DNA of 64,000 bases from Hymenobacter sp. BT18 (GTDB lineage: Bacteria; Bacteroidota; Bacteroidia; Cytophagales; Hymenobacteraceae), in the NCBI RefSeq assembly GCF_012273015.1, contig NZ_CP050954.1, positions 682,001 through 746,000 of the forward strand, in the 5' to 3' direction. Shown here in pieces: positions 16,385 through 24,795 of the stretch; the stretch's first letter is position 1; every line of letters starts with the position of its first letter. Both the position numbers and the translations under genes were made by a program. Below the pieces are notes generated by a model. It worked only from the letters and a program-made list of their open reading frames with translations, was not told the origin of the DNA and made no database searches.

Positions 16385-17199
16385 AGCTCCTGGTAGAAGC
16401 GCCGGAGGTGGTCGGCTACCTCGGCGGCTCGGGTAAGTACCATCCAGTGTCCGGCCCCGGGCACCACCTGCACCCGGGCCTGAGGAATAAACGCCCGTAA
16501 CGACTCCGCCTGCAACACGGGAAAGTGCTTGTCGTGCTCGGCCCACAACAGCAGTACGGGGCATTGCACCTGGCCGTACCACTCAGGCAGGCGCTTGAGC
16601 TGCCCCTCGTAGCCAGCACACATGCGCACAATGAAGTCGCGCACGGCTGGCCGGCGGAAAGCCCCCCACAAATCCTGACGCAGGGCCGGGCTGAGGCGGG
16701 TACCCCCTGGCGTAAATGTGCGCATGGCCCGCCCAAACACCAGCCAGGGCAAATGGCGCAGCAGGAGCTTGTTTATCCCAAAGCGCCGCAGCCATCTGAT
16801 TTCCCAGGAGGTGGCAGCTGCCCCGTTCACCAGGGAGTTCATCACCACCACGCTACGCACCCGCTCGGGGTAGATGGCCGCAAATACCAAGGCCGGCTGC
16901 CCGCCCATGTCTTGCCCCACGAGGTGGACTTTGTCGAGCTCCCAGCTGTCGAGCAGCTCGCGGAGGCGCTTGGCCATAAGCAAGGGCGTTGCCCCACCGG
17001 GCCACTCGTCGCTGCAGCCCATACCAGGCCAGTCGAAGGCAATAACCTGCTTATACTGGGCCAGCTCGGGGGCCAGGGCACTAAACACCTGCAGGTTGTC
17101 GGGGTAGCCATGCAGCAGTACTACGGCCTGGCCCTGGCCCAGCCGGGCTACGCGCAGGCATTTGCCGGGCCGGGGCTGTTCAGTGGTGGTACTAAGCAC
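16381..17199 (-). CDS. alpha/beta hydrolase, epoxide-hydrolase/dehalogenase type
   Basis: About 272 residues. It carries VVLLHGYPDN, FDWPGMGCSD, nucleophile elbow LVGQDMGGQPA (Asp nucleophile as in epoxide hydrolases and haloalkane dehalogenases rather than Ser), LLWAEHDKHFPV and GAGHWM. The GTG start at 17199 overlaps the upstream desaturase stop (GTGCTTAG), implying translational coupling. The only upstream ATG (17253) would overlap that gene by 62 nt. The pairing with a carotenoid-type desaturase suggests a shared lipid or terpenoid substrate, which is inference. Confidence 0.8.
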   Translation of the reverse strand: MLSTTTEQPRPGKCLRVARLGQGQAVVLLHGYPDNLQVFSALAPELAQYKQVIAFDWPGMGCSDEWPGGATPLLMAKRLRELLDSWELDKVHLVGQDMGGQPALVFAAIYPERVRSVVVMNSLVNGAAATSWEIRWLRRFGINKLLLRHLPWLVFGRAMRTFTPGGTRLSPALRQDLWGAFRRPAVRDFIVRMCAGYEGQLKRLPEWYGQVQCPVLLLWAEHDKHFPVLQAESLRAFIPQARVQVVPGAGHWMVLTRAAEVADHLRRFYQEL

Positions 17200-18619
17200 G
17201 GCGCGGAAAGTCTTCGGCCAGACAATTTGCCGCCAACACGCCGGAAATGGCACAGAAGCTGACCCACTGCCCGGGGTGCGTGGCGCTGCCGGCCAGATAT
17301 AGGCCCCGTATTGATGAGCTGCGGTGGGCTATACGGCCCTGGCGCATAAACTTAGCCGTCATCACCGGGTTCATGCTGTCGTGGTAGAGGTTGAATTCCT
17401 GCCCCCATTCGAAGGTAGTACGCTGGTGCAGCACCCGGTACTCCGCAATGTTTTCCTGCCACCAGGGCTCGGCCAGCAGCTCATCCATCAGCTGGTGCTG
17501 CCCTTCCGGCCCCAGGCTGGCGGCCGTGGCATGATCGAGGGGCGCAATGAGGCGGGCCGGATACCAACCATCCTGCGCTAGCTCGGGGGCCAGCAAACCC
17601 GGTTGTACAAAGGCCGTGCAGCCATTACCACGCAGCTTAAAGCGGATGTAGTACGGCGGATTCAGGCCCCGCACGGCCAGGTACACGCACACGCCCGGCG
17701 ACTGTAGCGGCAGGGCTTCGAGCTTCTGCTTGTCGGTGGGCTTTAGCTCCTGCACCAGTTCCGTGTAGGTGCCGATGCCGGCTGAGTTGGAAATCACCGC
17801 CTCGGCGGCAATAAACTCTCCCATCGTGGTTTCCACACCAGTGACGGCACCGTGGCGGGTGCAAATGCGGGAAATTTTCGTGTTGTAGGAAATTTGCACA
17901 CCCGCTGCCCGGGCCGTGGCTTCCAGCAGCTCCGGAATGGCCCGCATCCCGCCACTAGGGTAAAAGGAGCCCACTTCGTGGAAAAGGCCCGGGACAAAGG
18001 CCATGGGACTGGGCGCTTCCGACACGGGTTGCCCGGCAATGTGCGTCCAGATGCTGATGCCTTTGCGCACGGACAGAGGCAGCCCGGCCTGCTCCAGCAC
18101 CGTACCCAGGGAGCTCAGCAGAAAGGGTACATGGCGCCACCCCCCGGCCCGCAGCACCTTCAGCGGCGTGGGGTGGTTCGTGAAGGTCAGCGGCTTCATG
18201 AGCTGGTGAATCCTGAACGTGCGTCGCACAAAGGCTGCATAGCGCGCCCCACTACCGGGCTCCTGAGCTTCGAAGCGGGCCGCCGTCGTAGTCAGGCTGC
18301 GGTCGAAGGCTGTGACGGAGCCATCTTCCTGCAACACATGGTACACAGCGTCGATGGGGCGTAGCGGCAGCGCTTCGTTTGGTACCTGGAGCTGCCGGAA
18401 AGCCCAGGCCAGCCCTGGCTGATCAAGCAGAATATAAGGGCCGGAATCAAATGAAAACCCCGCCAAGGTAAAGCCCGAGGCCAGTCCGCCGGCCTGTTGG
18501 CGGGCCTCCAGCAGCCGTACGGCATAGCCCAGCCGTGCCAGACGAATGGCGGCGCTCAGGCCACCAATGCCAGCCCCAATAACCAGCACTGGATTCGGCG
18601 AGGAAACATGTTCAGGCAT
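17192..18619 (-). CDS. phytoene-desaturase-like FAD oxidoreductase
   Basis: A 475-residue flavoprotein of the CrtI/retinol-saturase-like family. The N-terminal motif VLVIGAGIGGLSAAIRLARLG is followed by EARQQAGGLA, and the C-terminal FAD motif by GLYLAGSATHPGQWVSFCAISG. The last replaces the more usual GxHPGGGVPG of CrtI, so the substrate may not be phytoene. ATG at 18619 places the FAD motif near residue 15; the TTG at 18670 is unlikely. It is the first gene of a two-gene unit with the coupled alpha/beta hydrolase. No crtB or other carotenoid genes are in the window. Confidence 0.8.
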   Translation of the reverse strand: MPEHVSSPNPVLVIGAGIGGLSAAIRLARLGYAVRLLEARQQAGGLASGFTLAGFSFDSGPYILLDQPGLAWAFRQLQVPNEALPLRPIDAVYHVLQEDGSVTAFDRSLTTTAARFEAQEPGSGARYAAFVRRTFRIHQLMKPLTFTNHPTPLKVLRAGGWRHVPFLLSSLGTVLEQAGLPLSVRKGISIWTHIAGQPVSEAPSPMAFVPGLFHEVGSFYPSGGMRAIPELLEATARAAGVQISYNTKISRICTRHGAVTGVETTMGEFIAAEAVISNSAGIGTYTELVQELKPTDKQKLEALPLQSPGVCVYLAVRGLNPPYYIRFKLRGNGCTAFVQPGLLAPELAQDGWYPARLIAPLDHATAASLGPEGQHQLMDELLAEPWWQENIAEYRVLHQRTTFEWGQEFNLYHDSMNPVMTAKFMRQGRIAHRSSSIRGLYLAGSATHPGQWVSFCAISGVLAANCLAEDFPRRA

Positions 18620-18798
18620 GGGTGAAGGGGCTTCAGCTTGGGCGGAGAAAGATACGACCAAGCGGTACAATAAGACCGGGGCATGACTACCGAAAATTTC
18701 TGTTCCATTACGTATCCGATTAAGCCTCTTTACTTCCAGCTTTTTCGGAGATTAGCGCATCGCGTAAGCATCGGTTGCGGGCCTTCTCCGTTGGATGG

Positions 18799-18837
18799 CC
18801 CCCCTGGGCTTGGCTGTAGCAGCCAAGCCCAGGGGGG
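18799..18837. repeat. perfect hairpin in divergent intergenic region
   Basis: A 17-bp perfect inverted repeat (18799-18815 and 18821-18837) with a 5-nt loop, starting in six C and ending in six G. It lies between divergent genes, so it is not an ordinary terminator of either. Confidence 0.6.
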
Positions 18838-18909
18838 TGCTTAGACTGCTCTGCCAAAGCCAACGCCGGCCAGAAACAAATTTCCAGCGGTTCTCTTGGT
18901 TGTCGTGTT

Positions 18910-19584
18910 ATGCCAGTTCCACCACCCGGTTCTTCTCCCGCCCACTTCAGCAACCTGCCTCCCCCCACGAATGCCACGCCGGCCCAGCTGCGCGAGTATG
19001 AGCGGGGCCGCTGGAACCACTTCCTGGTAGATGAAGCCTGGCGACGTACGCGCTTCAATGCCCAGCCCAATGCCTTATTAACCGAAACAATAGTGGGACT
19101 CACACCCGGCCAGGCACTGGATGTGAACATGGGCGAAGGCCGCAACGCCCTGTACCTGGCCCAGCAAGGCTGGCAGGTGACGGGCGTAGACTTTGCCGAC
19201 CAAGCCTTGCTGTATGCCCAGCAGCGGGCCCGGGAGTTGGGCGTTTTGCTGCGTACCCATGCCCAGGAGCTGGCCGCCTTCGACTGGGGTACGAATGCCT
19301 GGGACCTGGTGGTGCTCTGCTACGCCGACGACGAAGCCCACGTAGCGGAAGTGCACGCAGCGCTAAAACCGGGGGGCTTGCTCGTGTTCGAAAACTTCCA
19401 TGCCGAGGTAAATGCGGCCTGGAATACTTCGCCAACCAAGCAAATAGGCTTTGACACTAATTACCTTCCCCAGCAGTACGCGGCCAAAGGATTCCGCATT
19501 GTGCGCTACGAAGAGCCCGTCGGTCCTGCTGACTTCACCAGGGAAACGCGGCGCCTGGTAAAGCTTGTTGCCCAGAAGTGCTAA
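18910..19584 (+). CDS. class I SAM-dependent methyltransferase (TehB-like)
   Basis: A 224-residue protein. After a proline-rich N-terminus it has motif I ALDVNMGEGRNALYLAQQGW, motif II VTGVDFADQALLYAQQRA, a DLVVLCYADDE motif IV region and LKPGGLLVFENF. This matches the TehB/UbiE-like small-molecule methyltransferases. A residue normally Gly in the motif-I loop (DxGxG) is Met (DVNMGEG), a small deviation. Substrate unknown. It converges on the uvrA-like gene. Confidence 0.8.
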   Translation: MPVPPPGSSPAHFSNLPPPTNATPAQLREYERGRWNHFLVDEAWRRTRFNAQPNALLTETIVGLTPGQALDVNMGEGRNALYLAQQGWQVTGVDFADQALLYAQQRARELGVLLRTHAQELAAFDWGTNAWDLVVLCYADDEAHVAEVHAALKPGGLLVFENFHAEVNAAWNTSPTKQIGFDTNYLPQQYAAKGFRIVRYEEPVGPADFTRETRRLVKLVAQKC

Positions 19585-19708
19585 AACACCTACGCTACTG
19601 CTGCTGAGCTCTACCAATTGGTTGGCGGTGCCGTAGATCAGCAAAGGCGCGTGAGTGCGCGACACCCCGCACCGCTGTGCACACTGGGGGCTCTTGCCTC
19701 TGCTGGAA

Positions 19709-22240
19709 TTACTGCCGCAGAAAGCGTTGCAAGTAGGGAGCGGTGCGGCTTTCTTTGACTTTGGCAACCGCGGCGGGGGTTCCGGCAGCCACCACTTGTC
19801 CCCCTTCCTCGCCGGCACCGGGTCCAATGTCCAGTACCCAATCGGAGCCGGCCACGACGCGCATATCGTGCTCCACCACAATGACAGTGTTACCCGCTTC
19901 TACCAGGCCATCGAGCTGGGTGAGGAGCTTTTCAACGTCCGAAGGGTGCAGGCCGGTGGTAGGCTCATCCAGAATGTAGAGGGAGTTGCCGCGCTGGGCC
20001 CGCTGCAGCTCCGTAGCCAGCTTGATGCGCTGGGCTTCGCCCCCGCTCAGCTCGGTAGCGGGCTGCCCCAGGCGCAGATACCCCAGGCCCACCTCGCGCA
20101 GCACCGTGAGGGCCCGATGCACGGCAGGCTCATCAGCAAAAAAGGCCCAGGCATCATCCACGGTCAAACCCAGCACCTCGGCAATGTTCTTGTCGCGGTA
20201 GGTTATTTCTAGGGTTTTGGCGTTGTAGCGGGCTCCGTGGCAGACCGGGCAGGGGGCGTATACACTGGGCAAAAACAGCAGCTCGACCATTACAAACCCT
20301 TCGCCCTGGCAGTTTTCGCAGCGGCCTTTGGCTACGTTAAAGGAAAACCGGCCGGCATCGTAGCGGCGCTTTTTGGCCGCGGGCGTGGCCGCGAACAGCT
20401 TGCGCACGTGGTCAAACAGCCCGGTGTACGTGGCCATGTTGGAGCGGGGCGTGCGGCCGATGGGTTTCTGATCCACGCGCACGAGGCGCTTGATCTGCTC
20501 TATCCCAGCCACGATTCTTCCGCCGGTTTGCACCGGCGCGGCTTGCTCCAGCGGGTCGGCTTCTTCTTCCTCCGCCTCCACTGTTTGGCCCAGGCTTTCC
20601 GCTACCAGCTCTACCAGCACCTGGCTTACCAGGCTCGACTTGCCTGAACCCGACACGCCCGTAACGGTCGTAAACACGCCCAGCGGAAACTCCACCGCAA
20701 GGTTACTGAGGTTGTTGCGCGTTACCCCCTGCAGCCTAAGCCAGCCGCTGGCCTGACGCGGGGTGCGCGTTGCGGCGGGGTCTTCCTTGAACAAGTAGCG
20801 GCGGGTCTGGGAGCTTTCCACGTCGGCTAAGCCAGCCGGCACACCACTGTACAACACTTCTCCCCCCTGCTCTCCGGCGGCCGGCCCCACATCCACGAGC
20901 CAATCGGCCTGGCGTACCACGTCCAGATTGTGCTCCACCACAAACAGCGAATTACCGGCTTTTTTCAGCGTGTGCAGGGCGCTGAGCAGGGCTTCCGTGT
21001 CGGAAGGGTGCAGGCCCGCCGAGGGCTCATCGAGTACATAGACCACCCCAAACAAGTTGGAATACAGCTGGGTGGCCAGGCGCAGGCGCTGCAACTCGCC
21101 CGGCGACAACGTAGGCGTGCTGCGCTCCAAAGCCAGGTAGCCCAGGCCCAGATCCAGTAACACCGACAGGCGGGCGCACAAATCTTCGGCTATGCGCTGG
21201 GCTACGATGATTTGCTCGGGGTGAGCTGCGTCGTGCTTTTTGCGCCCCGCGGCGGTACCGTCGGCGTAGGGCTTAAGTAGCGCAGCCACCCGCTTGAGCG
21301 GCAGGCGGGCCATGTCGGCAATGTCGAGGCCAGCAAACTTTACGGCCAGGGACTCGGGGCGCAGGCGCTTGCCCTGGCAGGTGGGGCACTCGGTGCTAAG
21401 CATGTACTGCAGGGCCCGCTTTTTCATCAGCGGGCTTTGCGTAGTGGCGAAGGTGTGCAGCACGTGGCGCTTCACGCCCGTGAAGGTGCCCATGTAGTTT
21501 GGCGGCTCCCGGCGCTTAAGGGCCCGCTGCGTTTCCTCGGGCGAATAGCCAGGATATACGGGCACCACGGGCTGCTCCTCAGTGAACAGAATCCAGTCCC
21601 GGTCTTTCTGGGGCAGGTCTTTCCAGGGCGTGTCCACATCGTAGCCCAGCGTGACGAGGATGTCGCGCTGGTTTTGCCCGCCCCAGGCCTGGGGCCAGGC
21701 CGCAATGGCCCGCTCCCGGATGGTGAGCGTGGGGTCGGGCACCATGGTTTGCTCCGTCACTTCGTAGATGCGGCCCAGGCCGTGGCACTGCGGGCAGGCC
21801 CCCTCAGGCGTGTTGGGCGAAAATCCCTCGGCGTACACGATGCTTTGGCCCACGGGGTAGTCGCCGGCCCGGGAATAGAGCATGCGCAGCAAGTTAGACA
21901 AGGTTGTAACCGAGCCCACCGACGAGCGGGTAGTGGGTGTACCGCGCTGCTGCTGCAGGGCTACGGCCGGGGGCAGCCCGTCAATGCTATCCACCTCGGG
22001 CACGGCCATCTGGTGAAACAGCCGCCGCGCGTACGGCGACACCGACTCCAGGTAGCGGCGCTGGGCTTCGGCGTAGAGCGTACCAAACGCCAGGGAGGAT
22101 TTGCCCGAGCCTGACACGCCGGTAAACACGACCAAGGCGTCGCGGGGAATGTCTACGTCTACGTTTTTGAGGTTGTGTTCCCGGGCCCCGCGCACGCGCA
22201 CAAAGCCATCAAGGTTAGAAGAAGCAGAGGAAGGCGTCAT
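19709..22240 (-). CDS. UvrA-like excinuclease ABC subunit A (short class)
   Basis: An 843-residue ATPase with two ABC modules. Module 1: GVSGSGKSSLAFGTLYAEAQRRYLES, then zinc-binding CPQCHGLG and CPTCQGKRL, signature LSPGELQRLRLATQL and VYVLDEPSAGLHPSD. Module 2: GVSGSGKSSLV, a second zinc module CENCQGEGF with CPVCHGARYN, signature LSGGEAQRIKLATEL and LYILDEPTTGLHPSD. Housekeeping UvrA is about 940 residues; the shorter length fits the class II/UvrA2 group linked to resistance to DNA-intercalating compounds. No uvrB or uvrC is near. The first signature has Pro in place of the usual Gly. Confidence 0.88.
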   Translation of the reverse strand: MTPSSASSNLDGFVRVRGAREHNLKNVDVDIPRDALVVFTGVSGSGKSSLAFGTLYAEAQRRYLESVSPYARRLFHQMAVPEVDSIDGLPPAVALQQQRGTPTTRSSVGSVTTLSNLLRMLYSRAGDYPVGQSIVYAEGFSPNTPEGACPQCHGLGRIYEVTEQTMVPDPTLTIRERAIAAWPQAWGGQNQRDILVTLGYDVDTPWKDLPQKDRDWILFTEEQPVVPVYPGYSPEETQRALKRREPPNYMGTFTGVKRHVLHTFATTQSPLMKKRALQYMLSTECPTCQGKRLRPESLAVKFAGLDIADMARLPLKRVAALLKPYADGTAAGRKKHDAAHPEQIIVAQRIAEDLCARLSVLLDLGLGYLALERSTPTLSPGELQRLRLATQLYSNLFGVVYVLDEPSAGLHPSDTEALLSALHTLKKAGNSLFVVEHNLDVVRQADWLVDVGPAAGEQGGEVLYSGVPAGLADVESSQTRRYLFKEDPAATRTPRQASGWLRLQGVTRNNLSNLAVEFPLGVFTTVTGVSGSGKSSLVSQVLVELVAESLGQTVEAEEEEADPLEQAAPVQTGGRIVAGIEQIKRLVRVDQKPIGRTPRSNMATYTGLFDHVRKLFAATPAAKKRRYDAGRFSFNVAKGRCENCQGEGFVMVELLFLPSVYAPCPVCHGARYNAKTLEITYRDKNIAEVLGLTVDDAWAFFADEPAVHRALTVLREVGLGYLRLGQPATELSGGEAQRIKLATELQRAQRGNSLYILDEPTTGLHPSDVEKLLTQLDGLVEAGNTVIVVEHDMRVVAGSDWVLDIGPGAGEEGGQVVAAGTPAAVAKVKESRTAPYLQRFLRQ

Positions 22241-22358
22241 GGGCCAAAATACGGCAGTAAACCGATTGTGGCTGGTTTTCCCTACGCTACACTATACACC
22301 ACTGCCAGCGTCCAGGCCCCACTGATGCTGCCTTTCGCTTAACCAGGGGTTCGTATAA

Positions 22359-22490
22359 TTACTTGAAAAACAAGCCATACAGCAGCCAGGCCACGGCAAT
22401 CAATGCCATAACGTACCAGCCCCACTTCGTGTAGCGGTCATCAAAATCAGGGCGCGGGGCGCGGTTCATTCCGGGCATTTTCATGGTCAT
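22359..22490 (-). CDS. small single-pass membrane protein
   Basis: A 43-residue ORF from the ATG at 22490: a short N-terminus (MTMKMPGMNRAPRPDFDDRY) and one TM helix (WYVMALIAVAWLLYGLFF) ending in Lys. The frame extends to 22619 but the extra residues look non-coding. It has no recognisable family. It lies in a short gap and is supported only by its TM-like composition and termination next to the helix. Confidence 0.45.
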   Translation of the reverse strand: MTMKMPGMNRAPRPDFDDRYTKWGWYVMALIAVAWLLYGLFFK

Positions 22491-22688
22491 GCAGAAATTA
22501 GAGGGCCTGAAGACAAAGAGAGTAGCTATCCAGCCGGGAGTTACGTAAAAGCAGGCGGAAAACGTTTCTACCCGGTGGTTAGCCAGCAACGTAGAATAGA
22601 GGCGCTCTATATAGCGCAAATACCCGTCGCAACCCGTATCTTCCTAGCCAGCCAAGCTCCTCCGTACAGCTGCCCTGCTCCCCGACCA

Positions 22689-23081
22689 ATGCACACCTTC
22701 TACGATACGCCGTCGTTGTCCATTGCTTTCGATGAGGAAAACCAATGGCTGTACGTGGAGTGGAAAGGCCAGCACGACGCCGTATCGGCTAAAAAAGGGG
22801 GCGAGCTGGTGCTGCACTACCTGCAAAGCTGCTCCTGCTACAAGATGCTCAACGACAACAGCCAGGTAACCAGCGAGTGGGAAAAGGGCGCCCGCTGGGT
22901 AGGCGGGCACTACTACACGACCCTGGCGGAAAAGGGCATCCGGTTTGTTGCCTGGATTTGCCCTCCGCACTGGCCGGCGCGCAAGTCCATGGAAACCGCC
23001 ATGCTGTTCGTGACCCAGCCCATGGTCGTCTTGTTTGACGACGTTGCTTCCGGCTATTCCTGGCTCCTCAGGCAGGCCTAA
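22689..23081 (+). CDS. SpoIIAA/STAS-like protein, paralog A
   Basis: A 130-residue protein starting at the ATG at 22689. It has the layout of a small STAS/SpoIIAA-like fold: a beta-hairpin (LSIAFDEENQWLYVEWKG), helices GGELVLHYLQSCSCYKMLND, a central VTSEWEKGARWVGGHYY and a C-terminal strand-helix (VVLFDDVASGYSWLL). Two more proteins in this window share this layout (36068-36481 and 46588-47004). The family is uncharacterised; roles in signalling by binding a partner are plausible for STAS folds but not shown. It ends 7 bp before the convergent LRR-kinase gene. Confidence 0.65.
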   Translation: MHTFYDTPSLSIAFDEENQWLYVEWKGQHDAVSAKKGGELVLHYLQSCSCYKMLNDNSQVTSEWEKGARWVGGHYYTTLAEKGIRFVAWICPPHWPARKSMETAMLFVTQPMVVLFDDVASGYSWLLRQA

Positions 23082-23088
23082 GACGGCT

Positions 23089-24405
23089 TTATATCTTCTG
23101 CAGCAGCCGGGCTATTTCCGCAAAAGACGGCCGCTCGGCTACTACAGGCCGGGCACATTGCTGCTGCAGCGCCCATAGGGTCGTTAGGCGTTCATCTTTC
23201 TGGCTCGCCGGGCAATGCGTCAGCAGTTCCTCCAACAGGCAGCCAAAGGCCCGCACCTCCAGTTGCTGTAGGGCTTCGGCCTGCGCAGCGTCCTGGCCCC
23301 TGGTAAAACTGGCCGCCCCAAAGTCCGTCAGCAAGGCTTCGCCCGTAGTCGTCATCAGGATATTGTGGGCGTACAGGTCACCATGCAGGATACCGCGGGC
23401 ATGGAGCTGGGCGGCCACCGAAGCTACCCGCTCCCCTATCCGCACTGCCGTTTCCAGGCTCCAGGCAGCGGAGGCTGGGTATACGTCACGGGTGCAGGTC
23501 GTAAAGCTGGGCGGCCCGGCCAGAATGGAAAATTCGGGCGCTATCAGCTCCAATACCAGGCCCTCGGCTTGCTGCGGTTGGCCAGCTACCTGCCCCAGCA
23601 CGGGTATCAACCCCGCGTGCGGGCCGGCGCTGATGCAAGCCACCATTTCGCTGTGCGGCAATCCGTCACTGGTTACGGCGCCCTTGAACAGTTTTACGGC
23701 TACCGCCTTACGGTCCGTAGGCTTCTGCCACTCCGCCCGGTAAATCACCCCAGACGCGCCCTCGCCCAACTGCTGTTGCACCGCCATTTCTTCCCAACGG
23801 ATTTCCGGAATAGGCTGCTGCGCCAGCGCCGTGGCTTCGGCTTGTTCACTGAGCGGGTTACCCGCGTAGGCCAGCCAGCTCAGGCGGGGCAGGGTGAGCA
23901 GCCAGGTTGGCAGCTCCACTAGGCGGTTGGCTGAAATGCGCAGCAGCTCCAGGGCCGTGCAGGCCGCCATTTCGGTTGGCAGCGCGGTGAGGTGGTTACC
24001 GGCGAGCATGAGCTTTTGCAGCTGCCCGCACCGGCCAATTTCGGGCGGTAGCGCCGTGAGTTGGTTGTCAGTCAGAATCAGCCAGCGCAGCTTGGGCGGC
24101 AGCGCGGCGGCGGGCAGCGTCCGGATCTGGTTGGCCTTGAAGCCCACCATTTCCAATTCCGGGCATTGCCCCAGCACCTCGGGCACCTCGGTAAACTGGT
24201 TATCGGAGCAGAAAAGGATGCGCAGCTTGCGCAGGCGGCCCAGGTCGGGGGGCAGGCTGCGGAGGGCGTTGCCGGAAAGGTTGAGGATTTCCAGCGAGTC
24301 GGCCAGGTCAAGGATTTCGCGCGGGAACTCCGTGAGGCCTTCTGCCAGATCGAGGCGGGTAGTGCCGGCCAGGTCGCCGCGGCGCAGTTGCTCCAGGGTG
24401 TGCAT
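23089..24405 (-). CDS. leucine-rich-repeat protein kinase fusion
   Basis: A 438-residue protein. Residues 15-190 are seven to eight LRRs of the LNLSGNALRSLPPDLG type. Residues 205-438 are a eukaryotic-like kinase: P-loop GEGASGVIYRAEW (214-226), Lys238 in AVAVKLFK, catalytic loop HGDLYAHNIL (341-350, Asp343 and Asn348), DFG at 361-363. No TM segment, so it is cytoplasmic. The catalytic residues are intact although the activation loop is short. A -7-like box GACCTTTG lies at 24411-24418, 5 nt before the ATG. Bacterial LRR-kinase fusions occur in Bacteroidota; the substrate is unknown. Confidence 0.85.
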   Translation of the reverse strand: MHTLEQLRRGDLAGTTRLDLAEGLTEFPREILDLADSLEILNLSGNALRSLPPDLGRLRKLRILFCSDNQFTEVPEVLGQCPELEMVGFKANQIRTLPAAALPPKLRWLILTDNQLTALPPEIGRCGQLQKLMLAGNHLTALPTEMAACTALELLRISANRLVELPTWLLTLPRLSWLAYAGNPLSEQAEATALAQQPIPEIRWEEMAVQQQLGEGASGVIYRAEWQKPTDRKAVAVKLFKGAVTSDGLPHSEMVACISAGPHAGLIPVLGQVAGQPQQAEGLVLELIAPEFSILAGPPSFTTCTRDVYPASAAWSLETAVRIGERVASVAAQLHARGILHGDLYAHNILMTTTGEALLTDFGAASFTRGQDAAQAEALQQLEVRAFGCLLEELLTHCPASQKDERLTTLWALQQQCARPVVAERPSFAEIARLLQKI

Positions 24406-24510
24406 GCGGGCAAAGGTCGGGGTTTGCGCTGGCTGCGTTTGGCCGGGCAGGCTATTTTTCTGCCCTCTTCAAAAATTTTCAAAAAAATTTGCGCGAAAAA
24501 AATCCGGTTG

Positions 24511-24518
24511 TACATTTG
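24511..24518 (+). promoter_or_regulatory. promoter of the SAM riboswitch transcript
   Basis: Exact -7 box TACATTTG with -33 TTG at 24489-24491, spacing 19 nt; it directly precedes the riboswitch. Confidence 0.75.
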
Positions 24519-24542
24519 CCCTGCGCTCCATGCCACGGAGCA

Positions 24543-24717
24543 CTTATCAAGAAAGGCGGAGGGACAGGCCCTGTGATGCCTTAGCAACCAGTAGAAATAC
24601 CAGGTGCTAAATCCTGTTCTGAGTCGGCTTCGGTCGGCGCGGAAGAAGATAAGTTAAAAGATGCCTACCGTCTGCAGCGGTCTTGCTCTTCTGACTTGTC
24701 GGGAGGGCTTTTTTTAT
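24543..24717 (+). promoter_or_regulatory. SAM-I (S-box) riboswitch with expression platform
   Basis: The aptamer spans 24543-24653. P1 is CTTATC (24543-24548) with GATAAG (24648-24653). The conserved core CTTATCAAGAAAGGCGGAGG, then GGGACAGGCCC, the TTAGCAACC segment and GGTGCTAA after the P3 region are all present. A possible terminator follows: a weak stem with GGGAGGGC and a T7 run at 24710-24716. High SAM should turn off the downstream methionine genes at 24796 and 26156. Confidence 0.9.
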
Positions 24718-24795
24718 GCTCTTTCGGTAAGAAATCTTGCATAAGTGTCTGGGCAACAAGGTGCGTTTTCGTCTAACCACAAAACGGCCAACCCC

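Noticed and set aside
18720..19145. minus-strand ORF of 141 codons overlapping the TehB-like gene
   Set aside because: Overlaps the hairpin and the N-terminus of a better-supported gene; no motif.
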